Shown piece after piece: positions 17,410 through 25,314 of a stretch of 48,159 nt of DNA (positions are counted from its first letter, which is position 1; the number at the start of each line of letters is the position of its first letter). Under the pieces are notes generated by a model that worked only from the letters and a program-made list of their open reading frames with translations, was not told the origin of the DNA and searched no databases. Location: positions 1-48,159 of the forward strand of contig JBCBEX010000025.1 of NCBI GenBank assembly GCA_038528235.1. Reading direction: 5' to 3'. The position numbers and the translations under genes were made by a program. The stretch comes from JBCBEX01 sp038528235. Lineage in GTDB: Bacteria; Bacteroidota; Rhodothermia; Rhodothermales; Rubricoccaceae.

Positions 17410-17741
17410 GCTTGTTGGGCCATCGATACTGCACTGACAGGTCGGCGGGCGGAATGAACCGCGCAGATGCAGGAAATGCAGCCGAGGCGCGTGACCACTC
17501 CTGCATAGGCCACGGCACGTACACGAAGCCCGGCATCATAGGGCAGCGGAAAGGTCACTCCTCGTGTACACAGGGAGCTTTCAGAGGCGTAGAGCCCATT
17601 CTTAAGCCGTGTTATGTCCAACACAGGCATGGCTTGGCACGAGCCTTGAACTAGGCTGAAGCGCTCAGTATTGAGCACAGCGGAGGCGCCCAGCGGGATG
17701 AGGTGCTCCGCTGCCCTCCAACCCCAACCTCCTTTCACCCC
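17410..17741 (+). promoter_or_regulatory. Leader region of pilin-like gene 2 with sigma-54-like promoter and 5' hairpin
   Basis: Gap of 332 bp with no gene. TGGCAC-N5-TTGAA lies at 17635-17650, with the same 91 nt between it and the start codon as in copy 1. The hairpin GCTCA-GTAT-TGAGC at 17663-17676 has the same position as in copy 1; its closing pair changed from G-C to A-T on both sides. Confidence 0.6.
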
Positions 17742-18260
17742 ATGGGACAGCAGCAACTCCTTCTCCTGGTGCTCGGCATCGTGATCGTCGGCCTTGGCGT
17801 CGTCGTCGGCATCGAATCGTTTCAAGAGAACGCGCGTAAATCGTCGATCGACCGCTTGACCGGGCAGGCCGTCGGCTACGCGGGCAAGATGATCGAGTGG
17901 AAGCTCAAGCCGAGCGCGCAGGGCGGCGGACAGGAGGCGGTCAATATGACGGGACTTACCGTGGACTACTTCGGACTCGAAGACGACCAGTCGGTGTCGT
18001 ACCTCGGCGGCTCCGCCGATGCGGGCTGGGCGGCGGTCGGCGGCTTCAACATGAAGCTGTACCACATGAACGGCAGCGGCATGGCGCCGCACGTCGTCAT
18101 GCACGATCCGCAGAAAGACATCCTCGTGTCCATCTTCGTGTTCGGCACCAAGCCTGAATGCTTCGTGCATCGGATCTCGACGCTGGACAGCCAGGGCCAG
18201 CGCGTCGATACGCCCGTGTTTAACCCGTCTAATCCCGACGCGACGAACTGCTCGCTCTAG
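17742..18260 (+). CDS. Pilin-like membrane-anchored protein, copy 2
   Basis: Encodes 172 aa from ATG 17742; the frame is open to 17703 but the ATG matches the start of copy 1. The first ~60 residues are nearly the same as copy 1 (MGQQQLLLLVLGIVIVGLGV, then IESFQENARKSSIDR, AGKMIEWKLKP). The middle diverges (VNMTGLTVDYFGLEDDQSVS), while HVVMHDPQKDILVSIFVFG and the tail NPSNPDATNCSL are shared. Both Cys residues are kept. The strongly kept helix and the changed middle suggest two subunits of one structure rather than plain redundancy. Function unknown. Confidence 0.85.
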   Translation: MGQQQLLLLVLGIVIVGLGVVVGIESFQENARKSSIDRLTGQAVGYAGKMIEWKLKPSAQGGGQEAVNMTGLTVDYFGLEDDQSVSYLGGSADAGWAAVGGFNMKLYHMNGSGMAPHVVMHDPQKDILVSIFVFGTKPECFVHRISTLDSQGQRVDTPVFNPSNPDATNCSL

Positions 18261-18296
18261 CAGCCGGGCTCGCAGCAGCAGCGACGATTCACAGCA

Positions 18297-18336
18297 CAGA
18301 AGGGGCGCATCCACTAGCTTGGATGCGCCCCTTCTG
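18297..18336 (+). terminator. Hairpin terminator after pilin-like gene 2
   Basis: A 17-bp perfect stem (CAGAAGGGGCGCATCCA and its complement) with a 6-nt loop (CTAGCT). It covers the in-frame ATG at 18319, which argues that gpmI starts later. Confidence 0.8.
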
Positions 18337-18384
18337 CTTGTCTCCCCTTCTGCCTGTCTCATCGTTGCGCCCCCCGCTCGTCCT

Positions 18385-19953
18385 GTGAACCGCCACCTGC
18401 TCCTCATCCTCGACGGCTACGGCATCGCCGAGGACCCGTCCGTTTCCGCCATCGACGCCGCCGAGAAGCCGTTTCTCGACCACCTCTTCGCCACCGCGCC
18501 CCACTCGACGCTGGAGGCATCGGGGCGGGCTGTGGGCCTACCTGCTGGGCTGATGGGCAACTCGGAGGTGGGCCATACCAACCTCGGTGCGGGGCGTGTG
18601 GTCTACCAGGAGATCACCCGCATCGACAAGGCCATCGAAGACGGCGCCTTCTTCGGGAACGACGTGCTCACGGGGGCGGCGCGGCACGCGAAGACGAACG
18701 GGACTACGCTGCATCTGCTCGGCCTCGTCTCCGACGGCGGCGTCCACAGCCACCTCGACCACCTCGTGGCGCTGCTCGACCTCGCAAAGCGCGAGGGGCT
18801 CACCGGCGCCCAGGTCGTCGTGCACGCCTTCACGGACGGCCGCGACACCGCGCCCGAGGGCGGCGCGGAGTACCTCCGCAGTGTGCAGGCCGCGATGGAC
18901 CGCCTCGGCGTGGGCGTCGTCGGCAGCGTTGTCGGGCGCTACTGGGCGATGGACCGCGACCGCCGCTGGCCGCGCATCCGCAAGGCCTACGACCTCCTCA
19001 CGACCGGCGAGGTCGGCGACGACGGCACCGTGACCGACGAGGTCGTCGGTGCGTTGGAGGCGCAGTATGCCGCCGGGACCACCGACGAGTTCGCCGCGCC
19101 GATCCTCGCCGAGGGCACGCCACGCATCACGAGCGGCGACGCCGTGCTGGTCTACAACTTCCGCGCGGACCGCGCCCGCCAACTCACGAGCGCGTTTACC
19201 GGCACGCTGCTCCCCGACTACGACGCGCTGACCGACGAAATCCCCGAGGCGGGCGACCTCGACCTGCACTACGCCACGTTCACGCCCTACCACAAGGCGT
19301 TCGACGTCCCCGTCGCCTTCCCGAAGCAGGACCTCACGGACACGCTCGGCGAGACCGTGGCAAAGGCCGGCGGCACGCAGCTCCGCGCGGCGGAGACTGA
19401 GAAGTATCCCCACGTCACGTTCTTCTTCAACGGCGGCAAGGAGGTCGAATTCGAGGGCGAGGCGCGTATCCTGGTCAACTCGCCCAAGGTGGCGACCTAC
19501 GACCTCCAGCCGGAGATGAGCGCGCCGGAGCTCGCCGAGAAGGTCAGCGCCCACCTGCGCGACGCGACGCCGGACCTCGTGGTGCTCAACTTCGCCAACC
19601 CGGACATGGTCGGCCACACGGGCGTCTTCGAGGCGGCGGTTAAGGCCGTCGAGGCCGTCGATGGATGCGCGAGGCAGGTCGTGGAGACGGCCCGCGAACT
19701 CGGCTACACCGTCCAGATCATCGCCGACCACGGCAACGCTGATCGCATGCGCAACCCCGATGGCTCGGCCCACACGGCGCATACGACCGTTCTCGTCCCG
19801 CACCTACTGCTGCGCACGGACCCCGCGACGGGTGAGCTGTGGCAGGGCCCCATCCGCCCCGGCAAACTCGGCGACATCGCCCCGACTATCCTCACGCTCA
19901 TGGGCCTTCCCATCCCGGCGGCGATGACCGGCGACGTGCTCGTGGACGTCTAG
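18385..19953 (+). CDS. gpmI: 2,3-bisphosphoglycerate-independent phosphoglycerate mutase
   Basis: Encodes 522 aa from GTG 18385 (first residues VNRHLLLILDGYGIAEDPS), close to the ~510 of the family. The enzyme interconverts 3- and 2-phosphoglycerate in glycolysis with two Mn ions. The catalytic Ser is Ser60 in GNSEVGHTNLGAGRVVYQ. Other family segments are HAFTDGRDTAP, GRYWAMDRDRRW, YNFRADRARQL, KYPHVTFFFNGG, NFANPDMVGHTG and ADHGNADRM. An ATG at 18319 would start inside the preceding terminator hairpin and add 22 residues of no family match, so the GTG is chosen. Transcribed alone. Confidence 0.97.
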   Translation: MNRHLLLILDGYGIAEDPSVSAIDAAEKPFLDHLFATAPHSTLEASGRAVGLPAGLMGNSEVGHTNLGAGRVVYQEITRIDKAIEDGAFFGNDVLTGAARHAKTNGTTLHLLGLVSDGGVHSHLDHLVALLDLAKREGLTGAQVVVHAFTDGRDTAPEGGAEYLRSVQAAMDRLGVGVVGSVVGRYWAMDRDRRWPRIRKAYDLLTTGEVGDDGTVTDEVVGALEAQYAAGTTDEFAAPILAEGTPRITSGDAVLVYNFRADRARQLTSAFTGTLLPDYDALTDEIPEAGDLDLHYATFTPYHKAFDVPVAFPKQDLTDTLGETVAKAGGTQLRAAETEKYPHVTFFFNGGKEVEFEGEARILVNSPKVATYDLQPEMSAPELAEKVSAHLRDATPDLVVLNFANPDMVGHTGVFEAAVKAVEAVDGCARQVVETARELGYTVQIIADHGNADRMRNPDGSAHTAHTTVLVPHLLLRTDPATGELWQGPIRPGKLGDIAPTILTLMGLPIPAAMTGDVLVDV

Positions 19954-20082
19954 CTCCGGCGTATGGCGTTTCGGGCACAGCGCAGGGCACCTGAAATAGC
20001 GCATGGATAGAAGCGGGCCGTGCTGTATGTTGAGGCGGCTCCTCTGGGGCTCCTATCTCTATGCCCTTCTACCTTTGGTCCT

Positions 20083-20928
20083 ATGCTCCGCCTCGCTACG
20101 GCTCTTGTCCTGGTCGCCCTCGTCGTCTTTACGATGCCCGACGAGGCGGCCACCTTCTCGTCGGGCGCACCGGCGAACCGCTCTGGCGCCCCCGGCGAAT
20201 CGACCTGCGCCACGGCCGGATGCCACAGCAGCTTCGGCCTCAACAGTGGCACGGGCAGCGTGACGATCGACGCGCCCGATGGCTTCGTGCCGGGTGAGGC
20301 TCTCACCTTCACGGTCTCGGTCGACAACACGACGCCCGCGACCCCCCAGCGTAGAAACGGCTTCCAGACATCGGTGAAGGACGACGCCGGCAACGACGTG
20401 GGCACGCTCGAACTCGTGGACCCGTCGGTGACGCGCTTCTCGGGCACGGATCACGTCACCCATACGTCGTCGGGTACCTCGGTCTCGTCGTGGCAGGTGC
20501 GTTGGATCGCGCCTGCTGAGTCGCCGGGGCAGGTGACGATCTACGCAGCGGGCAATGCGGCCAACGGCAACGGCGCGTCCAGCGGCGACTTCATCTACAC
20601 GACCTCGCAGACCCTCGGCCTCGCCACCAACGTCGAGGACGGTGTGCCGGAGGTGGTGGTGCTCGACGCGGTGTGGCCGAACCCGACGCGCGGGGCTGCC
20701 ACGCTCTCGTTCGCGCTCGCCGCGCCGACGGACGTGACGGTGACGCTCGTCGACGGCCTCGGGCGCACGGTGGTAGAGGCGCAGCGGGGAGCGCTCGGCG
20801 CAGGGGCGCAGACGGTGGCGCTCGACGCCTCAGGGCTGGTGCCGGGGGTGTACTTCGCGGCGGTGACGGTCGGTGGCGGGACGGCGCCGGAGAGCCGCCG
20901 CGTGCTGCCGCTCACCGTGGCCCGCTGA
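20083..20928 (+). CDS. Secreted choice-of-anchor V/Reeler-like protein with T9SS sorting domain, copy 1
   Basis: Encodes 281 aa from ATG 20083, which opens a signal peptide (MLRLATALVLVALVVF). Residues ~20-60 have SGAPGESTCATAGCHSSFGL, the choice-of-anchor V start with a CX4CH pair that could bind haem. A beta-sandwich follows (NSGTGSVTI, HVTHTSSGTSVSSWQVRWIAP, AAGNAANGNG). The last ~85 residues are a type A T9SS sorting domain (VWPNPTRGAATLSF, ending SRRVLPLTVAR). The protein should be exported by Sec, then sent through T9SS to the surface. The role is unknown; a cytochrome-like or adhesive role is possible. It is paralogous to the next gene. Confidence 0.88.
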   Translation: MLRLATALVLVALVVFTMPDEAATFSSGAPANRSGAPGESTCATAGCHSSFGLNSGTGSVTIDAPDGFVPGEALTFTVSVDNTTPATPQRRNGFQTSVKDDAGNDVGTLELVDPSVTRFSGTDHVTHTSSGTSVSSWQVRWIAPAESPGQVTIYAAGNAANGNGASSGDFIYTTSQTLGLATNVEDGVPEVVVLDAVWPNPTRGAATLSFALAAPTDVTVTLVDGLGRTVVEAQRGALGAGAQTVALDASGLVPGVYFAAVTVGGGTAPESRRVLPLTVAR

Positions 20929-20986
20929 GCACCCGCGTAGTCGTGCATGCCGACGAGGCAGGGATGCTGACCCACGTGCGCGTAGC

Positions 20987-21040
20987 AACCAGCGAGCGCG
21001 TATCGACCGGCAAGCGTACGGTGACCGGCGAGCGTACTGT
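20987..21040. repeat. Degenerate 18-bp tandem repeat, three copies
   Basis: Units start at 20987 (AACCAGCGAGCGCGTATC, offset by one), 21005 (GACCGGCAAGCGTACGGT) and 21023 (GACCGGCGAGCGTACTGT). They lie in the gap between the two paralogues. No function is evident. Confidence 0.55.
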
Positions 21041-21121
21041 TGGTACACGGCTAGGCATTGCGGCGAGCGCGCGGGTCTAGTATTCTCCCGCCGACCCGTC
21101 ACACCCTGCCTTCCCGATTTG

Positions 21122-21985
21122 ATGCTTCGTCTGTTCCTGGTTCTCGTCGTCGCCGTCCTCATCGTCCTGTTCGATGCGCCGAGGGATGCCCACTCGCGCT
21201 CGTCGGGCGCGTCTGCGGGCGTGTCTGGAGCACCCGGCGATCGGACGTGCGCCTCAGCCGGGTGCCACGGCGATTTCGAACTCAACAGCGGCACCGGCAG
21301 CGTCACCATCGAGGGGCCGAGCGGCGGCTATGTCGCTGGGGCGGCCTACGAGTTTGAGGTGCGCGTAGACAACACGACGCCGGGCAGCCCTACGCCCAAC
21401 CAGGGCTTCCTCGTGACGGCCCGTGACGAGGCAGGGGACCCCGTCGGCGAATTCGAACTCGTCGATGCAGCGCTCACCAAGTTTGCGGCGGGTGGAGGGA
21501 CGCGCTATGTCACCCACACGAGTGCAGGCATCAGCGTCTCGTCGTGGCGGGTGCGCTGGCTTGCCCCGGACGATGCGCCCGCGCGGGTCACGTTCTACGC
21601 AGCGGGCAACGCGGCCAACGGCAACGGCTGGTTCGACGGGGACTACATCTACACGACCGCCACCGAGGTCGCTCGCAGCGGCGTGAGCGCCGACGAGCAG
21701 ATGCCGGAAGTGGTGGTGCTCGACGCAGTATGGCCGAACCCGACGCGCGGGGCTGCCACGCTCTCGTTCGCGCTCGCCGCGCCGACGGACGTGACGGTGA
21801 CGCTCGTCGACGGCCTCGGGCGCACGGTGGTAGAGGCGCAGCGGGGAGCGCTCGGCGCAGGGGCGCAGACGGTGGCGCTCGACGCCTCAGGGCTGGTGCC
21901 GGGGGTGTACTTCGCGGCGGTGACGGTCGGTGGCGGGACGGCACCGGAGAGTCGCCGCGTACTGCCGCTCACCGTGGCTCGCTGA
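21122..21985 (+). CDS. Secreted choice-of-anchor V/Reeler-like protein with T9SS sorting domain, copy 2
   Basis: Encodes 287 aa from ATG 21122 (signal peptide MLRLFLVLVVAVLIVLF). The layout matches copy 1: SGAPGDRTCASAGCHGDFEL with a CX4CH pair, a beta-sandwich with YVTHTSAGISVSSWRVRWLAP, and the same sorting domain. The first ~195 residues differ at many positions from copy 1, but the last ~92 residues are identical, and the DNA there differs at only about seven of ~290 bases. Upstream reading frame to 20873 is not coding. It converges with the small membrane-protein gene, stops 20 bp apart. Confidence 0.88.
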   Translation: MLRLFLVLVVAVLIVLFDAPRDAHSRSSGASAGVSGAPGDRTCASAGCHGDFELNSGTGSVTIEGPSGGYVAGAAYEFEVRVDNTTPGSPTPNQGFLVTARDEAGDPVGEFELVDAALTKFAAGGGTRYVTHTSAGISVSSWRVRWLAPDDAPARVTFYAAGNAANGNGWFDGDYIYTTATEVARSGVSADEQMPEVVVLDAVWPNPTRGAATLSFALAAPTDVTVTLVDGLGRTVVEAQRGALGAGAQTVALDASGLVPGVYFAAVTVGGGTAPESRRVLPLTVAR

Positions 21986-22005
21986 GCGCCCGCGTAGCAG
22001 GCTGA

Positions 22006-22332
22006 CTACCGCTCGATCTGCGCGCGGGGCACAACCCGCCCGTCAGGAAGAATGATCTCGTCCGGGCCCGGCGGCGACGTCGGGTAGTTCGACAGCGTCA
22101 CGTCCGGGTCGTCGAGGAGGTTGTCCTCAGGAAGGAAATGCGAGTGGTCGCCGTGGAAGATTTCCACATAGCCCGTCTCGCCGAACGGGTCGAGCGCCTG
22201 CCGAAACGCGAACGTAAGCACAATGGCAGCGATGCCGACGAGAATCCACCGGCGCGGCGTGCGCCACGGGTTCGGAGCGGGCGCCTCCGTGGCAGAGGCG
22301 TCCAGAGTAGAAGTGGTGGGCTGGTCGTTCAT
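22006..22332 (-). CDS. Small single-pass membrane protein, unknown
   Basis: Encodes 108 aa from ATG 22332 (MNDQPTTSTLDASATEAPAP). One hydrophobic helix at residues ~31-46 (WILVGIAAIVLTFAF) follows a short, Thr/Pro-rich head. The outer part has GYVEIFHGDHSHFLPEDN, with three His residues and acidic neighbours that might bind metal, then a Pro-rich stretch ending PDGRVVPRAQIER. I do not recognise a characterised family. Upstream 22 codons to 22398 are open but not convincing. It follows the SDR gene on the same strand, 76 bp downstream, and may share its transcript. Confidence 0.7.
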   Translation of the reverse strand: MNDQPTTSTLDASATEAPAPNPWRTPRRWILVGIAAIVLTFAFRQALDPFGETGYVEIFHGDHSHFLPEDNLLDDPDVTLSNYPTSPPGPDEIILPDGRVVPRAQIER

Positions 22333-22408
22333 GGCAGACAGGCAAGACGGCACAAGTGCCCGTAGCACGCCGGTCGATCCGCCACGATCCGGCCGCACAG
22401 AGAGCGGC

Positions 22409-23179
22409 TCAGTTTTTCACCAGGCCACCGTCGACCACGAGATTCTGGCCCGTCACGGCGCGTGCCCACGGCGAGGCGAAGAAGAGTACGGCATCGGCCA
22501 TCTCCTCCGGCGAGATCACACGGCGTAGCGGCGTCGTCGCCTCGATGATGCCGAACACCTCGTCGCTCGTCGCCGCGCTGGCGTCGGTGGTGCGGAGCAG
22601 GCCGCCCGAGACGAGGTTGACCGTGATGCCCTGCGGCCCGAGGTCCTGCGCGAGGTTGCGCACAGCGCCGAGCATGGCCGCTTTGCCGGTCGTGTAGTCG
22701 TGATAGGGCACGACCGGGTTCTGGACGAGGTTCGACCCAATGGCGATCACGCGCCCGCCGCCAGCCTCCGTCATAGCAGGCAGCGTGGCCTGGACGACGT
22801 TGAGCAGGCCCTGGACGCTGCCTTCGAGTTGGCGCAGGTAGTGCTCCCACGTGATCGTGGACGCGGTGGGCATCGTCGTCGGATCGAAGCGGTAGTCGAT
22901 GAGCGCGTTGTGAACGCTGGTGGTGACGCGTGTCCCGAAGTGTGCTTCGGCATCGGCGACCATGCGACGCACGGCGTCGGCATCACGCACGTCGGCCTGA
23001 GCGAGGAACGTCACGCCGCCTACATCGGCGATCTCGTTGGCGACGCCCATCGCGGCGTCCCGGCTCTGGTAGTAGTTCAGGACCACACGCGCGCCTTCAC
23101 GGGCAAACGCTCGCGCGAGGGCGGCTCCGAGGCCACGGCTGGCTCCGGTGATGAGGACGGTCTGTTCGGCAAGGCGCAT
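22409..23179 (-). CDS. Short-chain dehydrogenase/reductase, FabG-like
   Basis: Encodes 256 aa from ATG 23179 (MRLAEQTVLITGASRGLGAA). Classical SDR features: the cofactor loop TGASRGLG at residues ~11-18, an NAD(P)-binding DVRDADAV, an NALIDY segment where NNAG normally stands, Ser in AIGSNLV and the catalytic YTTGK. The C-terminal RRVISPEEMADAVLFFASPW and TGQNLVVDGGLVKN are typical of 3-oxoacyl-ACP reductase-like enzymes. The altered NNAG motif (SVHNALID) suggests a divergent subgroup. The substrate is unknown; it is not in a fatty-acid gene cluster, so it should not be named fabG. Confidence 0.9.
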   Translation of the reverse strand: MRLAEQTVLITGASRGLGAALARAFAREGARVVLNYYQSRDAAMGVANEIADVGGVTFLAQADVRDADAVRRMVADAEAHFGTRVTTSVHNALIDYRFDPTTMPTASTITWEHYLRQLEGSVQGLLNVVQATLPAMTEAGGGRVIAIGSNLVQNPVVPYHDYTTGKAAMLGAVRNLAQDLGPQGITVNLVSGGLLRTTDASAATSDEVFGIIEATTPLRRVISPEEMADAVLFFASPWARAVTGQNLVVDGGLVKN

Positions 23180-23347
23180 GGCGAGAGCAACAGGGTGGGA
23201 GAGAAGCGAGCGTAAAGATCGTCCCAACGCGGGTGCCTCTGCCAAACCGACAGGCGTGGTGCGGGCCAGGGCAGGGCGGCATAGTTCTCGTGCCTTCCGC
23301 TACACGAGATCTATCGCGTACCACGCTGCCATTCCGGCTTTCTTCCC

Positions 23348-24361
23348 ATGCCTACGACTACGATCCCGAACTACTATGAGACGCTCGGCGTCGCGGAGCG
23401 CGCGTCGGCGGCGGACATCAAGAAAGCCTACCGCCGCCTCGCGCGGGAGTACCACCCCGACCGCAATCCGGACAACCCCGAGGCGGAGGAGCGCTTCAAG
23501 GAGGTCCAGCAGGCCTACGACGTCCTCGGCGACGAGGAGAAGCGCAAGAAGTACGACCGCTTCCGCGCCAACCCACACGCGTTCGGCGGCTTCGACCCAA
23601 ACAGCGGAGCGAACCCGTTCGGCGGGGCGGGCAGTCCGTTCGGCGGGCAAGACGTGCGCTTCTCGCGCGGCCCCGACGGCTCCATCCGCTTCGAGTCGAC
23701 GGGCGGCGCGGCGCCGAACATGGAAGACCTGCTCGCCTCGCTCTTCGGCGGCGGGTCACCATTCGGTGGTGACGGGACGCCCTTCAGCGGTAGCCCGTTC
23801 GGCGACCGAGGCCCATTTGGCAACCCTCGAGCGACGGGCCGGACGCCGCGCAGCCCGCAGGCCACCGAGACGCGCATGCGCCTCACGTTCGACGAGGCGC
23901 TCGCGGGCGGCAAGCGCCAGATCACGCTGCCCGGAGGCGAAACGGTCCGGCTCACGATCCCGCAAGGCGTCGCCGACGGTACTAAGATCCGCCTGCGCGG
24001 TCGTGGCACCCCCGACGCCACGGGGCAGCGCGGCGACCTCTTCATCACGTTCGACGTGGCCGCCTCGCCGCGCTTCCGCCGCGAGGGCAACGACCTGCAC
24101 CTCGCCGAGACGATCACCGCCGTCGAGGCCATGCTCGGCACGGAGCGCCGCATTGAAACGGCCTACGGCAAGGCGATCAAGCTGCGGGTGCCCAGTGGGA
24201 CGCAGCCAGGCCACCGCCTCCGCCTCCGCGGCCAGGGCGTCGAAACGGCTGCGGCCACCGGCGACCTCTATGTCACCCTCGATGTGACCACGCCCGTCCT
24301 CACAGACGAAGCGCGCACCGACCTCCATGCCTGGGCTGAGAAGCACGGGCTGGGCGAATAG
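23348..24361 (+). CDS. cbpA: DnaJ-family co-chaperone, class II (CbpA-like)
   Basis: Encodes 337 aa. J-domain proteins stimulate Hsp70 (DnaK) ATPase and deliver substrates. The J domain spans residues ~8-75, with the HPD motif in YHPDRNP. A long Gly/Phe/Asn/Pro-rich region follows (~77-165; NPFGGAGSPFGG-type repeats). The C-terminal substrate-binding domains run ~175-335 (MRLTFDEALAGGKRQI; IPQGVADGTKIRLRGRG; RRIETAYGKAIKLRVPSGTQ). The Cys-rich zinc finger of DnaJ class I is absent, so it is a CbpA/class II type. It is a single gene with no dnaK or grpE nearby. The 3' side carries a 14-bp tandem repeat. Confidence 0.92.
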   Translation: MPTTTIPNYYETLGVAERASAADIKKAYRRLAREYHPDRNPDNPEAEERFKEVQQAYDVLGDEEKRKKYDRFRANPHAFGGFDPNSGANPFGGAGSPFGGQDVRFSRGPDGSIRFESTGGAAPNMEDLLASLFGGGSPFGGDGTPFSGSPFGDRGPFGNPRATGRTPRSPQATETRMRLTFDEALAGGKRQITLPGGETVRLTIPQGVADGTKIRLRGRGTPDATGQRGDLFITFDVAASPRFRREGNDLHLAETITAVEAMLGTERRIETAYGKAIKLRVPSGTQPGHRLRLRGQGVETAAATGDLYVTLDVTTPVLTDEARTDLHAWAEKHGLGE

Positions 24362-24369
24362 CTAGCCGC

Positions 24370-24410
24370 GCTGCTGTAAAGCCGCTGCTGTAAAGCCGCT
24401 GCTGTAAAGC
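24370..24410. repeat. 14-bp tandem repeat, three copies
   Basis: GCTGCTGTAAAGCC is repeated at 24370, 24384 and 24398 just after the co-chaperone gene stop; the third copy loses its last base. Confidence 0.8.
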
Positions 24411-24558
24411 AAGGAGAAGGACATCCGCACCCGCACACTTCGACCTCACGATCCGTGCGCCCTTTCGCCGAGCGCCTGCGCGTACCGAGGCGAGCGAACC
24501 TGCATGAAGACCGTGCATGTCGCCCGCCTCCGTGTTCTCGACGTCACCCCCGCCTCCC

Positions 24559-25083
24559 ATGCGTTTGCTGTCTGCTCTCCTCCTCCTCCTCCTGTTTGCT
24601 GTCCCTGTCGCGCACGCGCAAGACGCGCGCATCCAGGAGATCCGCGACCGCTACTACGGCGTCACCGAAAACACGGAAGCAGAGGGGTTCTATCAGTTCC
24701 AAGTCGTCAACAACCCCGACGCGCGCGACTACCCGGCCGTCGGGATCTACCGGCAGGAGTTCACGCTGACCTACACGCTCCACGAGAACCAACTGCCGGT
24801 GCCGCACCTCGTCGTGATGAAGGACCAGACCGCCGCCTTCCAAACCCGGACTGAAGTCCTGCTCGACGACGACGGAATGCCGATGTTTCTCTACTACGAC
24901 TACGGCGAGGGCTCGAAGCGCGTCTACTACAACGCCGAAGGCGATTGCATCCGCTATCTGCAGGACGGTGAGAGCACAGGCTGCGAGCGCCGCGGCGAGT
25001 TCGAGGAAGGCGAGGCCGATATGATCCGGCATGCACAAGCTGTCGCAAAGCTCCTGGAAGTGATTAGCCTCGGGGGTGGTTGA
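24559..25083 (+). CDS. Secreted hypothetical protein, 174 aa
   Basis: Encodes 174 aa from ATG 24559, which gives a typical signal peptide (MRLLSALLLLLLFAVPVAHA) cut before QDARIQEI. The mature part starts with IQEIRDRYYGVTE, then alternates short strands: VGIYRQEFTLTYTLHE, HLVVMKDQTAAF, TEVLLDDDGMPMFLYYDYG, KRVYYNAEGDCIRYL. Two Cys residues (GDCIRYL and TGCERRG) may pair. The pattern of Y/F-rich strands ending in an acidic helix suggests a small periplasmic beta-sheet protein. I cannot name the family. The frame is open from 24517 but that start lacks the signal peptide. Confidence 0.75.
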   Translation: MRLLSALLLLLLFAVPVAHAQDARIQEIRDRYYGVTENTEAEGFYQFQVVNNPDARDYPAVGIYRQEFTLTYTLHENQLPVPHLVVMKDQTAAFQTRTEVLLDDDGMPMFLYYDYGEGSKRVYYNAEGDCIRYLQDGESTGCERRGEFEEGEADMIRHAQAVAKLLEVISLGGG

Positions 25084-25209
25084 AGCAGAGGTAGCGCGGG
25101 CGCATCGAGCGGCGGGGCAGCGCTGGCGCCAATAGAAGGCCGGTGCTGACAGAAGGAATTCTGGATGCGGCTTCCTCCTCGTCGAGGGAGGGGGATAGCT
25201 CTGGACGGA

Positions 25210-25256
25210 TTGAACGTTTTAATTTGGAAAACATCCAAAACGTTCATATCGTTCAC
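25210..25256. promoter_or_regulatory. 9-bp periodic TTGRACGTT repeats in inverted arrangement upstream of pepE
   Basis: TTGAACGTT stands at 25210-25218 on the plus strand. On the minus strand GTGAACGAT, ATGAACGTT and TTGGATGTT occupy 25256-25230 as exact adjacent 9-mers. The outer copies form an inverted pair TGAACGTTTT...AAAACGTTCA. It is the same unit as upstream of crtI and lies ~60 bp before the pepE start. Confidence 0.5.
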
Positions 25257-25314
25257 TTGCGAGGCATCGGGTAAGTCCCTATGTTGCTCGTCCCTTCTGT
25301 CCCGCTTTTCCGCT

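Noticed and set aside
18319..18384. ATG start giving gpmI 22 extra residues
   Set aside because: It lies inside the terminator hairpin and adds sequence not found in the family; GTG 18385 is better.
24370..24410. Short tandem repeat considered as CRISPR
   Set aside because: Three 14-bp units with no spacers and no cas genes; simple tandem repeat.
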